Source of the DNA: Ignavibacteria bacterium
GTDB taxonomy: Bacteria; Bacteroidota; Ignavibacteria; UBA10030
Direction of reading: 5' to 3'
Assembly: GCA_016873805.1 (NCBI GenBank)
Contig: VGVZ01000025.1
Coordinates: 1 to 46,815, forward strand
Length of the DNA stretch: 46,815 nucleotides
Made by a program: the position numbers and the translations under genes. Positions 1 to 8,896 of the stretch are shown here, in pieces. Each line of letters starts with the position of its first letter. The stretch's first letter is position 1. Below the pieces are notes generated by a model. It searched no databases. It was given only the letters and a program-made list of their open reading frames with translations, and was not told the DNA's origin.

Positions 1-123
1 GGTTACGAAGTCACCCTGAGGCCTCGACCATCGGACCTTCTGAGGTTCAGAAAGTCTCTTAGCCATGTTTCAAAATCATTTCCTTGCAAAACACTTCAGT
101 GATAACCGTTTTTCAGCATCCTG

Positions 124-1281
124 CTAGATACCGCCGATGCGAATCACCTTCTTTCCAAATTTGCGACGGAGTGCATCCACCGCCGTCAGCATTTCTTTCT
201 TCTTGTCTTCGGAGGGGAAGAGGGGGAGGTCGGGTGGCGATGCATCCGTGAAATTCGTAATGTGAACACCCACGAGGCGGAGCGGTTTATCGCCGCGATA
301 GTTGTGGTTGAACAGCTCTTTGACCGCCGCGAAGACATCGGGGTCGTGGTCGGTCGGTTCGATGGTTTTCGAGCGTGTGATCGTCTTGAACCCTGAATCC
401 CGAAGCTTCAGCGTCACCGTTCGTGTTTTCCACTTGCGCTTCCTCAAGGTGGAGCAGACGCTCTCGACTTGGGAAAAGAGAATCTTCAGAAGGAGTTGAT
501 GGTCGCGTGTGTCGGAGCCAAACGTCTCCGCCTGAGAAATGCTTTTCCGAACGTGTTCGATCGCAAGAACGTCGCGACCGGCACCCTGGGAGACGCGGTG
601 AAGCCATGAGCCGTGCTTTCCGAGCAGATTCACGAGGGAATCTTCGGACACTGCCTGAAGATCTTTGATGAGACGAAATCCGTGCTCCTTGAGGAGTTGC
701 TCCGTCTTCGCTCCTACACCGGGAATGGCGCCAACCGGCAACGGGGCAAGGAATTCCTTTTCCTTTCCATGCTCCACGTAGCAAAGTCCCTGCGGCTTCA
801 CGGTATCCGTGGCAATCTTCGCAACCGTCCTGTTGGATGCGAGCGCGATCGTGCAGGGGAGATTATACTCATCACGCACGACAAGCTGAAGAGTCGCCAC
901 AAACCTGAAGAGATCGCCATAGAGCCGCTCACAACCGGTGAGATCGAGGTACATCTCATCGATCGACGATTGCTCCACGACCGGAACGAGTTCACACAGC
1001 CTGCTGTAGATCTTGCGCGAGTACTCGGAGTACGATCCATGACTCCCGCGCACCACGATCAGCGCGGGACAGAGCTTCAGCGCTTGGCCCGTCGGCATCG
1101 CCGAGCGGACACCGAACTTCCGTGCTTCGTATGATGCAGAGGTGACAACCCCGCGTCCGTCCGGACTTCCTCCGATAACGACGGGCTTGCCGATCAGAGC
1201 AGGATTCTTGATGCGTTCAACCGAGACGAAAAAACAGTCGAGATCGAGATGCGCAATGTAATGTTTGAGAGGCTGGTCCAT
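124..1281 (-). CDS. dinB: DNA polymerase IV (Y-family translesion polymerase)
   Basis: Error-prone Y-family polymerase that copies past damaged template bases. The 385-residue protein has the usual family length. The N-terminal catalytic motif HLDLDCFFVSVE (about residues 11-22) holds the first metal-binding Asp, and SSIDEMYLD (about 105-113) holds the Asp/Glu pair of the palm domain. A helix-hairpin-helix thumb ('AIPGVGAKTEQLLKEHG') and the little-finger domain follow. The ATG start gives the expected N terminus directly before the first motif, though no strong ribosome binding site is seen. It is transcribed leftward and appears monocistronic, with the beta-helix gene on the same strand upstream. 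No SOS box was recognised in the short upstream region. Confidence 0.96.
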   Translation of the reverse strand: MDQPLKHYIAHLDLDCFFVSVERIKNPALIGKPVVIGGSPDGRGVVTSASYEARKFGVRSAMPTGQALKLCPALIVVRGSHGSYSEYSRKIYSRLCELVPVVEQSSIDEMYLDLTGCERLYGDLFRFVATLQLVVRDEYNLPCTIALASNRTVAKIATDTVKPQGLCYVEHGKEKEFLAPLPVGAIPGVGAKTEQLLKEHGFRLIKDLQAVSEDSLVNLLGKHGSWLHRVSQGAGRDVLAIEHVRKSISQAETFGSDTRDHQLLLKILFSQVESVCSTLRKRKWKTRTVTLKLRDSGFKTITRSKTIEPTDHDPDVFAAVKELFNHNYRGDKPLRLVGVHITNFTDASPPDLPLFPSEDKKKEMLTAVDALRRKFGKKVIRIGGI

Positions 1282-1453
1282 GGTGAATTCGCGTTTGAAG
1301 CTGATGGAATAGAACTCTCAGTCCGCGCGCCTCACACTATTCCCTCTGCACTCGTCGTCCCTGTATCGATATAAACAAAATACGAAAGGATTCCGACCTC
1401 CTCCACCACGACCGAATTGCGCCCGTGCATGAACTGTTGTGCGGAGGGTTCTG

Positions 1454-2665
1454 TTATCGAAAGTCCCGGACAAAATCGGAGGATTTTAGTATTCGATCTG
1501 ATTCAAGAAGCGACATCCGCGGGCGAATTGCGGTGCGAAACGCTTCAATGGGGATGTCGGCATCCGGGAGGTCGGGCGTGGCCCTCCGATTGTTGGTGAA
1601 CACGTTATCGGCGATGAGAAAGTTCGGCGGAATGCGTTCGAGGGCCAAAGCGCATTGCGTGCAATAGTAGTCGGGGGAGTCGTAACGCGGATTCTGTGCG
1701 GTTTTGGTGAGAATGTTACCGCGGAATGAACCCGGATCCCCCTGCTCCGATGCGCGTGTGATTGCCGCGCCGCAGGCCCCGGTATTGTAGATAACATTCT
1801 GTTCGATGTGCGCGGAAGGAATCCCCCTTTCCGCATCCCACAATTGAATTCCCCACGTGACGATATCTTCGACAATATTCTCTCGGACTGTCGCTCGGGC
1901 ATCGACGAAAATCCCGATTCCTTTCCAATATCGTTTCACGAGATTGCGCCGAATGTCCGCGGCGGCGTTCCAGGAGAGGCCGATCCCGACGCCTCGTCCT
2001 CCGCCGATATCTCCTCCGGTTGCCTTGTCAATGCCATCGATGATGTTCCCTTCAATCGAGGCCCGAGCATCGCGATAGAGCGCGATACCGTCCCATGAGT
2101 TCCGGACGATCTCGTTGTTGACAATCGTCATTGTAGAATGTTCCCGTCCGGCGATTCCGATGATCCCGACAATGCGCTTTGTGACAAGTGCGGAGTCCCC
2201 GATATTTCCCACAATCCGATTGTTTCGAACGACTGCTGAACTCCGTCTGACGACAACAGCGGCATCGGTCGCCATCCCTGATGTGTCGCGTTCGCCGCCG
2301 GTAATCGTCAGATTTTCGAGAATCGCTTCATTGCAGTCCTCGATGAAGATCCCGTAGCCGGCGTGAGTATGGATAGTCGCAGAACGATTGGGAGGACCTG
2401 AGATTACCACGGACCTGCCTCGGATATGGAGTCCGACTGTTGCATGCACCGATGTGGGAGGGCCTTCACAATTGCCGCACGATTCATCGATGAAATGCGT
2501 AGGAACGAGGTGATACGTTCCCGGCGCGAGCTCAACCCGAATTGAATCGACAGGATTCCTGAACAGATCCTGGAGCTCGTGAGCAGTGGAGATACGACGG
2601 ACCTCTTGACCACAAAGGGAAGAGAGGTAAAGGAGCACCAGGGGAGAAATTGATGAGAATCGCAT
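1454..2665 (-). CDS. Exported right-handed parallel beta-helix repeat protein
   Basis: Probable secreted or periplasmic protein. The chosen ATG (2665) begins with MRFSSISPLVLLYLSSLCGQ, a signal-peptide-like stretch; the frame is open further upstream to 2743 but that part does not look like protein. After an N-terminal segment with 'ELAPGTYHL', residues of about 100-330 repeat short units such as 'ENLTITGG', 'VVRNNRIVGN', 'TIVNNEIVRNSWDGIALYRDA', 'SIEGNIIDGI' and 'TVRENIVEDI'. This is the N-rich coil pattern of NosD/pectate-lyase-like beta-helices. Such folds bind or process polysaccharides or act in surface and periplasmic roles, but no catalytic residues can be assigned here. The Cys pair 'ESCGNCEG' and 'YYCTQC' could form disulfides. 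Function unknown. Confidence 0.8.
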   Translation of the reverse strand: MRFSSISPLVLLYLSSLCGQEVRRISTAHELQDLFRNPVDSIRVELAPGTYHLVPTHFIDESCGNCEGPPTSVHATVGLHIRGRSVVISGPPNRSATIHTHAGYGIFIEDCNEAILENLTITGGERDTSGMATDAAVVVRRSSAVVRNNRIVGNIGDSALVTKRIVGIIGIAGREHSTMTIVNNEIVRNSWDGIALYRDARASIEGNIIDGIDKATGGDIGGGRGVGIGLSWNAAADIRRNLVKRYWKGIGIFVDARATVRENIVEDIVTWGIQLWDAERGIPSAHIEQNVIYNTGACGAAITRASEQGDPGSFRGNILTKTAQNPRYDSPDYYCTQCALALERIPPNFLIADNVFTNNRRATPDLPDADIPIEAFRTAIRPRMSLLESDRILKSSDFVRDFR

Positions 2666-2947
2666 GGATCCTGTAGCCTTTTTCGGTCGAAACCTGCCGG
2701 AACAATTCACGTAAATAGTCCTCAGCATCTTCATGCTTGACAAGTCTCAGCCGAATCTTCTTTCCAACCGCGGGTGAGGGTCCGTTCGTGGAGGTGATTG
2801 ATTGGGCGCGTAGAGCATAGTACTCACTTCATGCCGCTCAATCAAGAATCACGTTGCTATAGTCATGAGACTTTCGTTACTTTGAACACATCCATCCAAA
2901 AGAACTTCGCTCCAACTCTTCTCACAGCACCTATGGAGGTAGGAACA

Positions 2948-5629
2948 ATGCGTCGATTTCTGTGGCTTGTTGTGCTTGTTTTCGTGCTGGCGCTCCCCTC
3001 GCTGGCACAACTTCCCCCGCTGATTGACCGGGATTTGTTTTTCGGCGATCCCGAAATCTCCGGGGCCCAAATCTCACCTGATGGCAAGTACATTTCGTTC
3101 CTCAAACCCTTCATGAATGTACGAAACATCTGGGTGAAAGAGCGTCACGAACCGTTCGAGAAAGCCCGGCCGATTACCGCCGATACGACGAGACCGGTGA
3201 TGATCTATTTCTGGTCCCATGACAGTCGGTATGTGCTGTATGCCCAGGACAAGGGGGGAGATGAAAACTACAGGGTCTATGCTGTGAATCCCGGGGAAAA
3301 GGGAGATCCGGTGCCGCCGGCACGCGATCTCACGCCGTACAAAGGCGTGCGCGCGATGATTATCGCTGTGCCGAAGAAGACCCCCAACACGATCGTCGTC
3401 GGATTGAATGACCGTCGGGCGGATTTGCACGATGTGTACACCGTCGATCTTTCGACCGGTGAGCGAACACTGGTCCGGAAAAACGACGACAACATCGCCG
3501 GGTGGTCAACCGATCTTGACGGCAAGCTCCGGCTTGGTATCCGCGTCACCGCAGATGGAGGAAACGAGATTCTCCAGATCGAGGGGGAGTCGTTGAAGCA
3601 GATCTATGCTGTCTCGCCGTATGAATCTGCCGGACCGTCACGCTTCACGCCGGACGGGAAGAAATTCTATATGGTGACGAACAAGGGAGAAGATCGGGAT
3701 AAGATCCAGCTTGAGCTCTTTGATCTGGCGACCGGAAGAACAACCCTGGTTGAGAAAGATCCTCTCAATGAAGTTGATTTTGCCGGAGCTCTGTTCTCCG
3801 ATGTCACAGAAGAAATCCTTGCGACGTATTACATCGGGGAAAGGATTCGGATATATCCGAAGCAGAAGAAGTTTGCCGAAACGTACGAAAAGATGAAGAA
3901 GGCTCTGCCCGAGGGAGAGATCTCTTTTGGAAGTACAACGGCCGATGAAACCCTCTGGATGGTTGCCGTGTCCAGCGATGTAGATCCGGGCTCCCGCTAC
4001 CTCTTTGATGTCAAGACCGGAAAGACAGAGTTTTTGTACAAATCGCGCCCGAAACTCCCGAGCGAGAATCTCGCCCCGATGAAGCCTGTACGCTACACTG
4101 CGAGAGACGGAATGACGATCCACGCGTATCTCACTCTTCCGAAAGGCATCGCAGGAAAGAGTCTTCCCACAATCATGCTTATCCATGGAGGCCCCTGGGC
4201 ACGTGACATTTGGGGATACAATGCCGAGGCCCAATTCCTGGCCAACCGCGGATATGCCGTGCTGCAGCCCAACTTCCGCGGTTCGACCGGCTATGGCAAG
4301 AAGTACCTCAACGCGGGGAACAAGCAGTGGGGAACGGGATCCATGCAGCACGACATCTCCGACGCTGTACAGTACTTGATCAAAGAAGGTATCGCAGACC
4401 CGAAGAGGGTGGGTATCTATGGCGGTTCCTACGGCGGGTATGCCACGCTCGCGGGGCTCGCGTTCACGCCTGATCTCTATGCCGCGGGGGTCTCCTACGT
4501 GGGCCCCTCGAACATCATCACACTGCTGAACTCCATCCCGCCGTACTGGGCGCCGATCAAAAAGATCTTCAACGTCCGCGTTGGCGACATTGACAACTCC
4601 GAGGATGTGAAGCGACTCGAGACCCAGTCTCCGCTCAATTCCGCGAAGCAAATCAAAGCACCGCTTCAGGTGGTTCAGGGCGCTAACGATCCGCGCGTCA
4701 AGAAGGCGGAATCCGACCAGATCGTTGTCGCGATGCGTGAGTTGAACAGGCCCGTCGAGTATCTCGTTGCGCCTGACGAGGGTCACGGATTTGCAGGGAA
4801 AGAAAATCGTCTCGCCTTCTACACGGCCATGGAGACGTTTCTTGCGAAACATCTCAAGGGGCGGTTCCAGGATTCGATGACGCCGGAAGTGAAGAAGAAA
4901 CTGAATGATCTCACCGTCGACATTAAGACCGTTACTATGCCGGAAAAACCGTCGGCCGAGGAAATGAGTCCGGTCCCGAGCTTCACCGGCACGGGTGTGA
5001 AGCCGTTCACGGCCGAATACTCGGCGAAGATGAAAATGATGGGCCAGGAATTCACCGTCACCTCGAAGCGAATCGTCTCGCAAGCGCAATGGAACGGAAA
5101 GAAGATCTGGCGGCTCATTGAGGAATCTTCGACGCCGATGGGGGCTGCAGTCGATACGGTCGATCTGGTGTTCGAAACTCTTCAACCCGCACGTCGATCC
5201 CTCCGTCAGGGTCCAGCCACGATAAATATGGTGTTTACGGCAGATGCGGTGAAAGGAAAGATCCAAGCGGGTCCGCAGGAAATGCCTCTGGACATCAAGT
5301 ATACAGGACCGATTGTCCTCGACGGCGCATCGATGGAGCTCTGCGTCGGCACGTTGCCTCTCGCACCCGGCTATTCCGCGACCCTCACGACGGTCGAAAT
5401 CATGCGCGGGAAGTCCAAACAACTCGGTCTCAAGGTCACCGGCGCCGAGAGTGTGACAGTCGCGGCCGGAACATTCGATGCCTTTGTCGTGGAGGTGAAA
5501 CCGCTTGATGACAATTCCGGAGGTTCCAAGATCTGGATTGCCAAGAACGACAAGCGCACGGTGAAAACCGAGACCAAACTCCCCGCGACTATGGGAGGTG
5601 GCACGGTCGTCAGCGAGCTGTCGAAATAG
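2948..5629 (+). CDS. S9-family prolyl oligopeptidase with extra C-terminal domain
   Basis: Exported serine peptidase of the prolyl oligopeptidase / acylaminoacyl-peptidase family, likely degrading peptides outside the cytoplasm. The start at 2948 is chosen because a GGAGG site lies just upstream and the protein then begins with a clear signal peptide ([21 protein letters not shown]). Residues of about 25-390 form the WD40-like beta-propeller; the alpha/beta-hydrolase domain follows. The predicted catalytic triad is Ser494 (GGSYGGYA), Asp581 (GANDPRV) and His613 (DEGHGF). From about residue 660 there is a further segment of some 230 residues, not part of S9 enzymes, that resembles DUF3108-like lipoprotein beta-barrel domains ('[12 protein letters not shown]'). 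Total 893 residues, long for the family. A strong terminator follows at 5650. Confidence 0.93.
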   Translation: MRRFLWLVVLVFVLALPSLAQLPPLIDRDLFFGDPEISGAQISPDGKYISFLKPFMNVRNIWVKERHEPFEKARPITADTTRPVMIYFWSHDSRYVLYAQDKGGDENYRVYAVNPGEKGDPVPPARDLTPYKGVRAMIIAVPKKTPNTIVVGLNDRRADLHDVYTVDLSTGERTLVRKNDDNIAGWSTDLDGKLRLGIRVTADGGNEILQIEGESLKQIYAVSPYESAGPSRFTPDGKKFYMVTNKGEDRDKIQLELFDLATGRTTLVEKDPLNEVDFAGALFSDVTEEILATYYIGERIRIYPKQKKFAETYEKMKKALPEGEISFGSTTADETLWMVAVSSDVDPGSRYLFDVKTGKTEFLYKSRPKLPSENLAPMKPVRYTARDGMTIHAYLTLPKGIAGKSLPTIMLIHGGPWARDIWGYNAEAQFLANRGYAVLQPNFRGSTGYGKKYLNAGNKQWGTGSMQHDISDAVQYLIKEGIADPKRVGIYGGSYGGYATLAGLAFTPDLYAAGVSYVGPSNIITLLNSIPPYWAPIKKIFNVRVGDIDNSEDVKRLETQSPLNSAKQIKAPLQVVQGANDPRVKKAESDQIVVAMRELNRPVEYLVAPDEGHGFAGKENRLAFYTAMETFLAKHLKGRFQDSMTPEVKKKLNDLTVDIKTVTMPEKPSAEEMSPVPSFTGTGVKPFTAEYSAKMKMMGQEFTVTSKRIVSQAQWNGKKIWRLIEESSTPMGAAVDTVDLVFETLQPARRSLRQGPATINMVFTADAVKGKIQAGPQEMPLDIKYTGPIVLDGASMELCVGTLPLAPGYSATLTTVEIMRGKSKQLGLKVTGAESVTVAAGTFDAFVVEVKPLDDNSGGSKIWIAKNDKRTVKTETKLPATMGGGTVVSELSK

Positions 5630-5649
5630 AAAGGTGAACAAGCCGGGAG

Positions 5650-5688
5650 AAGCGGTGCCGATTGTTTTGGTACCGCTTTTTCTTTTTG
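5650..5688 (+). terminator. Rho-independent terminator after the S9 peptidase gene
   Basis: A 10-bp stem (AAGCGGTGCC with GGTACCGCTT, one G-T pair) closes a 9-nt loop and is followed by TTTCTTTTT. It lies 21 bp after the S9 peptidase stop codon. Confidence 0.85.
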
Positions 5689-5729
5689 TGAAGAGAGAGG
5701 GGATCTCTCCCGAAAAAGGGCGTTGGGGG

Positions 5730-5760
5730 TTGCATTTCAACGCGAAAAGCCGTTAGATTG
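5730..5760 (+). promoter_or_regulatory. Putative promoter for the thioredoxin-like/YjbQ operon
   Basis: TTGCAT at 5730-5735 and TAGATTG from 5754 are separated by 18 bp. The right half resembles the Bacteroidota TAnnTTTG element. It lies about 95 bp before the thioredoxin-like gene, just after a terminator. Prediction by eye only. Confidence 0.4.
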
Positions 5761-5855
5761 AGACGGAGCGTCGAACATCGCTCCATCGTGTCCACAAAAC
5801 CAGGGGAGTAGGGGATCCTCCAGAATTTCTCATATCAGACAGAAGGAGTCTTGCG

Positions 5856-6407
5856 ATGGCTGTCGAATCCATAGATCTCGCACTTGGGAAACGAATGCCG
5901 GCATTCCAACTCAAGGATCCGCTCGGAAAAGTCTATCACAGTGACAAACTCCTCGGCGAAAAAGGTCTCCTGGTCGTGTTCACCTGCAACCACTGCCCCT
6001 ATGCTCTTGCCGTCTGGCCCCGGGTGATTCGCTTATCGGAGTATGCGAAGGGAATCGGCATCAATACGGTTGCCATCAATCCTAACATCAATCCTGACTA
6101 TCCCGAAGACGCTCCGGAGCGGATGAAGGAAAAAATCGAGGAATGGGGAATCCCGTTTCCGTATCTCATCGACGAGACGCAGAATGTCGCGCGCGAATTT
6201 GACGCGCAGTGTACGCCCGACATCTATCTTTTTGACGCGAATCAGAAGCTCGTCTATCATGGACGGATTGATGATTCGTGGCAGGATGAGAAGAAGGTCA
6301 CGAGTGAGGAGCTGAAAGCCGCAATAACCAATCTGGCGGACGGCAAGCCGATCGCCGCGCAGCAGTGCCATTCGCTCGGTTGTTCAATCAAATGGAGAAA
6401 GAGCTGA
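5856..6407 (+). CDS. Thioredoxin-fold redox protein (AhpC/TSA-like)
   Basis: Soluble thioredoxin-fold protein of 183 residues. It has the pattern of the 'thioredoxin family / redoxin' proteins common in Bacteroidota and Cyanobacteria: MPAFQLKDPLGKVY leads into the first strand, and the active-site motif TCNHCPYA puts two Cys at 44 and 47. 'FDAQCTPDIYLFDANQKLVYHGRIDD' is the typical cis-Pro loop and following strand (cis-Pro in CTPDIYLFD). The likely role is thiol-disulfide exchange or peroxide reduction; the substrate is unknown. The start is supported by AGAAGGAG upstream. No signal peptide is visible, so a cytoplasmic site is inferred. The YjbQ gene follows 15 bp downstream, probably in one transcript. 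Confidence 0.88.
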   Translation: MAVESIDLALGKRMPAFQLKDPLGKVYHSDKLLGEKGLLVVFTCNHCPYALAVWPRVIRLSEYAKGIGINTVAINPNINPDYPEDAPERMKEKIEEWGIPFPYLIDETQNVAREFDAQCTPDIYLFDANQKLVYHGRIDDSWQDEKKVTSEELKAAITNLADGKPIAAQQCHSLGCSIKWRKS

Positions 6408-6422
6408 GATCTCTTTGGTGCA

Positions 6423-6839
6423 ATGGTTTATCAGTCCGAATTCTCGCTCTCAACTTCCGGTAACGGTGATATGCACGATATCACCGAAAAGGTCGTCTCA
6501 ATTGTCGGGAAATCAAGAATCAAGACGGGCATTGCACATGTGTTTGCCGTCGGAAGCACGGCCGGCATCGGGGTGATCGAATTCGAGCCGGGTCTGCGGA
6601 AGGACCTTCCGACGATGATGAACAGGCTCATTCCGCCGAGTCGGGAGTACGGTCACGAGAAAGCGTGGCACGACGGCAACGGACATTCCCATCTTCAGGC
6701 GACGCTCCTCGGTCCAGATCTCACCGTGCCGGTGCGCAACGGGGAGCTGGTGGTGGGAACGTGGCAACAGATTGTCCATCTTGATTTTGATGTGCGGGGG
6801 AGAGAGCGTCAGATCGCAGTTACCGTGTACGGAGAGTAG
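6423..6839 (+). CDS. YjbQ/UPF0047 family protein (secondary thiamine-phosphate synthase type)
   Basis: Small soluble protein (138 residues, normal length) of the YjbQ/UPF0047 family. E. coli YjbQ has weak thiamine-phosphate synthase activity; the physiological role is uncertain. Recognisable segments are HDITEKV near residue 18, 'STAGIGVIEFEPGL', the conserved 'HDGNGHSHLQATLLGP' with its clustered histidines, and the closing 'GTWQQIVHLDFDVRGRERQIAVTVYGE'. The histidines probably bind a metal. Translation starts 15 bp after the thioredoxin-like gene, with no strong ribosome binding site, so translational coupling is likely. A long hairpin between this gene and the convergent serpin gene may end both transcripts. 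Confidence 0.92.
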   Translation: MVYQSEFSLSTSGNGDMHDITEKVVSIVGKSRIKTGIAHVFAVGSTAGIGVIEFEPGLRKDLPTMMNRLIPPSREYGHEKAWHDGNGHSHLQATLLGPDLTVPVRNGELVVGTWQQIVHLDFDVRGRERQIAVTVYGE

Positions 6840-6875
6840 TCACTGATCGACGCAGGTAAACGTAACGGAAATTGA

Positions 6876-6920
6876 AATCCCGCCGTCACCCTTCGGCTGC
6901 GCTCAGGGTGCGGCGGGATT
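6876..6920. terminator. Long hairpin between convergent genes (bidirectional terminator or REP-like element)
   Basis: AATCCCGCCG and CGGCGGGATT, together with CACCC/GGGTG nearer the loop and one bulged T, form a stem of about 15 bp around a loop reading 'TTCGGCTGCGCTCA'. It lies in the 110 bp between the YjbQ and serpin stop codons. There is no long T run, so it may be a repeat element that also works as a terminator. Confidence 0.55.
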
Positions 6921-6949
6921 CGAAGTTCTTGTCCCTTCCGCGTTGAATC

Positions 6950-8176
6950 CTATCCGCGGGGATCAACTACCTTTCCCACGAAGAGAATCGCTCCCGAGGT
7001 CCGTTCACGGATCAGGAACACGAAGGGGCGATCGACAACCATCGTGGGCGGCAGTGATACGATGCCAATCCCGATTGATGTCACGGCCGCCGCTTCCGTC
7101 CCCTCCTCATTGACTTCAACAAATGCCTTGTGATCGGCCTGGCTGATAAAGAGCTCTCCTCTTTTATTGATTCCCCTGAAATCCGCCCTCAGCTTGTCGA
7201 ACGCGATCCCCATCCCCAGTGCCGTGAGCGATTCTTTAAGAGAATTCTTGTATTCGAGTTTGAATCGTGGCAACGAGAGGTGGAGTTGGATTTCCCGGAA
7301 CCCCTTGACGATGGAATCCCATTCGCCGGGCTCCAGACCGGTGACGAACGCGTCAATGTCCATTCCCGGCGAGGGGAGGATGAGCGACATGCTGAAGTAC
7401 CCGGCACCATAGGGGAGGTCGATTGCCTGATAGTTTTCCGTCTGGTGGTACCGGAATTTCGTGTTCATCGTCATCAGTTTGCATGGGACCTTCGATCCGG
7501 AGAGCAGCGTGAATTCCCCATCGCGGGTCTCCTTTGGATCAAACTGTGTGGTCCATTTCCCCTTGAAATAAATGGCGTTGATCAGATACATCACAATTTC
7601 TTCCGGGATCGGCTCGTCGAGGATGGTGGGGATTTTTCCCTTTGTTTGGGTCTTGACCCACGAGTTGATTGTCTCAACCGCCGAGGGCTTGGAAAAATCG
7701 AGCGTTGCGACCTGAGCGTTGAAGAATGTCTTGTTCGTGTTGATGAAGGGTTCCTCGACGGCAAATCCGAGCCGGGACCAGATGGAGTTGGCGATATTCA
7801 TCGTTACGCCCGGGTCGACGCCGGTCAGGAGTTCGGTGAGAGATTTGGAGCCCTGATTGATTTCTTCTAGCGAGAGGTTCTGGAATTCGAGCGTGGCCAC
7901 CATGGAATCGTATGTCGTTCCCTGAGCGCCGTTCAGGGTCATGCCGAGGGCGGTAGAGATGGAGAGGGGAGAGATGAAGATGTTCTTTCGCTGCTCCTCC
8001 TTGTTCATTTCCTTGAAGATCTTGAGCCAGAACTTACTGTTGGATTGCGTCAATTTCTTTTCGGCGAGGGTCAATTCCCGCATTTCCTGAGGGATTGGCT
8101 CGGTTCCCCGATCGGAACAACTCATGTGCGGAGTCATGAAGAGACAGAGTATTGAGATGAGAATGTGGGATTTCAT
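6950..8176 (-). CDS. Serpin-family serine protease inhibitor, probable lipoprotein
   Basis: Bacterial serpin of 408 residues. Serpins trap target proteases through cleavage of an exposed reactive-centre loop. The N terminus MKSHILISILCLFMTPHMSC has a lipobox-like end with Cys20, suggesting membrane anchoring facing the periplasm or outside. Core signatures are 'FISPLSISTALGMTLNGAQG', 'NAIYFKGKWTTQFDP' and 'DRPFVFLIRERTSGAILFVGKVVDP'. The hinge 'EEGTEAAA' has the small residues needed for loop insertion, so it is probably inhibitory. Aligning the loop with alpha-1-antitrypsin, with equal hinge-to-PFVF spacing, puts P1-P1' at Val373-Ser374, which would suit elastase-like targets. The start has AAAGGA upstream and a promoter at 8207-8237. 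Confidence 0.95.
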   Translation of the reverse strand: MKSHILISILCLFMTPHMSCSDRGTEPIPQEMRELTLAEKKLTQSNSKFWLKIFKEMNKEEQRKNIFISPLSISTALGMTLNGAQGTTYDSMVATLEFQNLSLEEINQGSKSLTELLTGVDPGVTMNIANSIWSRLGFAVEEPFINTNKTFFNAQVATLDFSKPSAVETINSWVKTQTKGKIPTILDEPIPEEIVMYLINAIYFKGKWTTQFDPKETRDGEFTLLSGSKVPCKLMTMNTKFRYHQTENYQAIDLPYGAGYFSMSLILPSPGMDIDAFVTGLEPGEWDSIVKGFREIQLHLSLPRFKLEYKNSLKESLTALGMGIAFDKLRADFRGINKRGELFISQADHKAFVEVNEEGTEAAAVTSIGIGIVSLPPTMVVDRPFVFLIRERTSGAILFVGKVVDPRG

Positions 8177-8206
8177 GTTCGGAATCCTTTGATTGCGACC
8201 GCTACT

Positions 8207-8237
8207 GAAAGCTAGATGGCTTAAGAGAAAGAATCAA
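8207..8237 (-). promoter_or_regulatory. Putative promoter of the serpin gene
   Basis: On the minus strand, TTGATT (8232-8237) and TAGCTTTC (8207-8214) are separated by 17 bp, close to the Bacteroidota TTG / TAnnTTTG arrangement. It lies about 30 bp before the serpin start codon. Confidence 0.5.
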
Positions 8238-8409
8238 GGAGAAAAGAGAGGAGTTGCAGCCGGAATGTCGGTGACCTGGGAAATTGCTTGACAGTAGATG
8301 GAGCATTTCGCAGTTTCTTCCTGGAGATGTAGTCGAGTCACCGCTGCGGCGCTTCCTGACGATATCGACAGTTGAACGATCATCCATCCATACCTGAAAG
8401 GATCGTGGA

Positions 8410-8601
8410 GTGTCAATCTTTTATGCCGGCGTGATCGTCATTGTCTTGGGCGCTGCGTCCCTGATCCTTCAACTCTTGATCGATCCGAACAGGCCCGAGT
8501 TGCCCGACCGGCGAACGGCGAAACAGGAAAAGAACTGGATGGTGATGGCGGGGATTGTCGGTATTATGATCGGAACGCTTTTGATGATATTGAGCAGGTG
8601 A
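8410..8601 (+). CDS. Small two-helix membrane protein, unknown function
   Basis: A 63-residue protein with two hydrophobic segments, 'FYAGVIVIVLGAASLILQLLI' and 'WMVMAGIVGIMIGTLLMIL', joined by a charged linker (DPNRPELPDRRTAKQEKN). This is the layout of a helical hairpin in the inner membrane. It starts with GTG, with AAAGGA about 12 bp upstream. It is divergent from the serpin gene and has no obvious partner. No family was recognised; the well-formed membrane segments separated by a polar loop are the main reason to call it a gene. Confidence 0.6.
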   Translation: MSIFYAGVIVIVLGAASLILQLLIDPNRPELPDRRTAKQEKNWMVMAGIVGIMIGTLLMILSR

Positions 8602-8896
8602 TCATGGGCGTTCTGAGACAGAGGTGTCCCTCTTCACAAGGGAGAAAAGCTAATCGAAACCGATGAGAGATCGGGTAGGACAGGTGTCCTCACCTCCGGG
8701 AGATCAATGGAGGGAAAAGAAAATGTCCCGAAATCAGAACCCACACGGGACATCTTCGCTCATACCGCGATTTCGGTCAGGAGCTTTCTGAATTTGGTAC
8801 ACACTGAGGGGCTCTTCGGAAACCGAGGTTTCCCCTCCTGTCAAGGAGGAGATCAAGGGGCGGTCGGATCTATAGAGGCACTGTCTGACAGAGTGT
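8602..8896. other. Intergenic region with short hairpins
   Basis: No gene was recognised in this stretch between the small membrane protein and the 3' end of valS. It contains a 7-bp hairpin GGAAACC-GA-GGTTTCC (8818-8833), directly followed by CCTCCT-GTCA-AGGAGG (8834-8849), and a near-palindrome CACTGTCTGACAGAGTG close to the valS stop. These could act as a weak terminator or be REP-like remnants. Confidence 0.5.

Noticed and set aside
3638-5740. 700-codon open frame antisense to the S9 peptidase
   Set aside because: Composition is Arg/His-rich shadow sequence with no motif; the other strand has a complete enzyme with triad.
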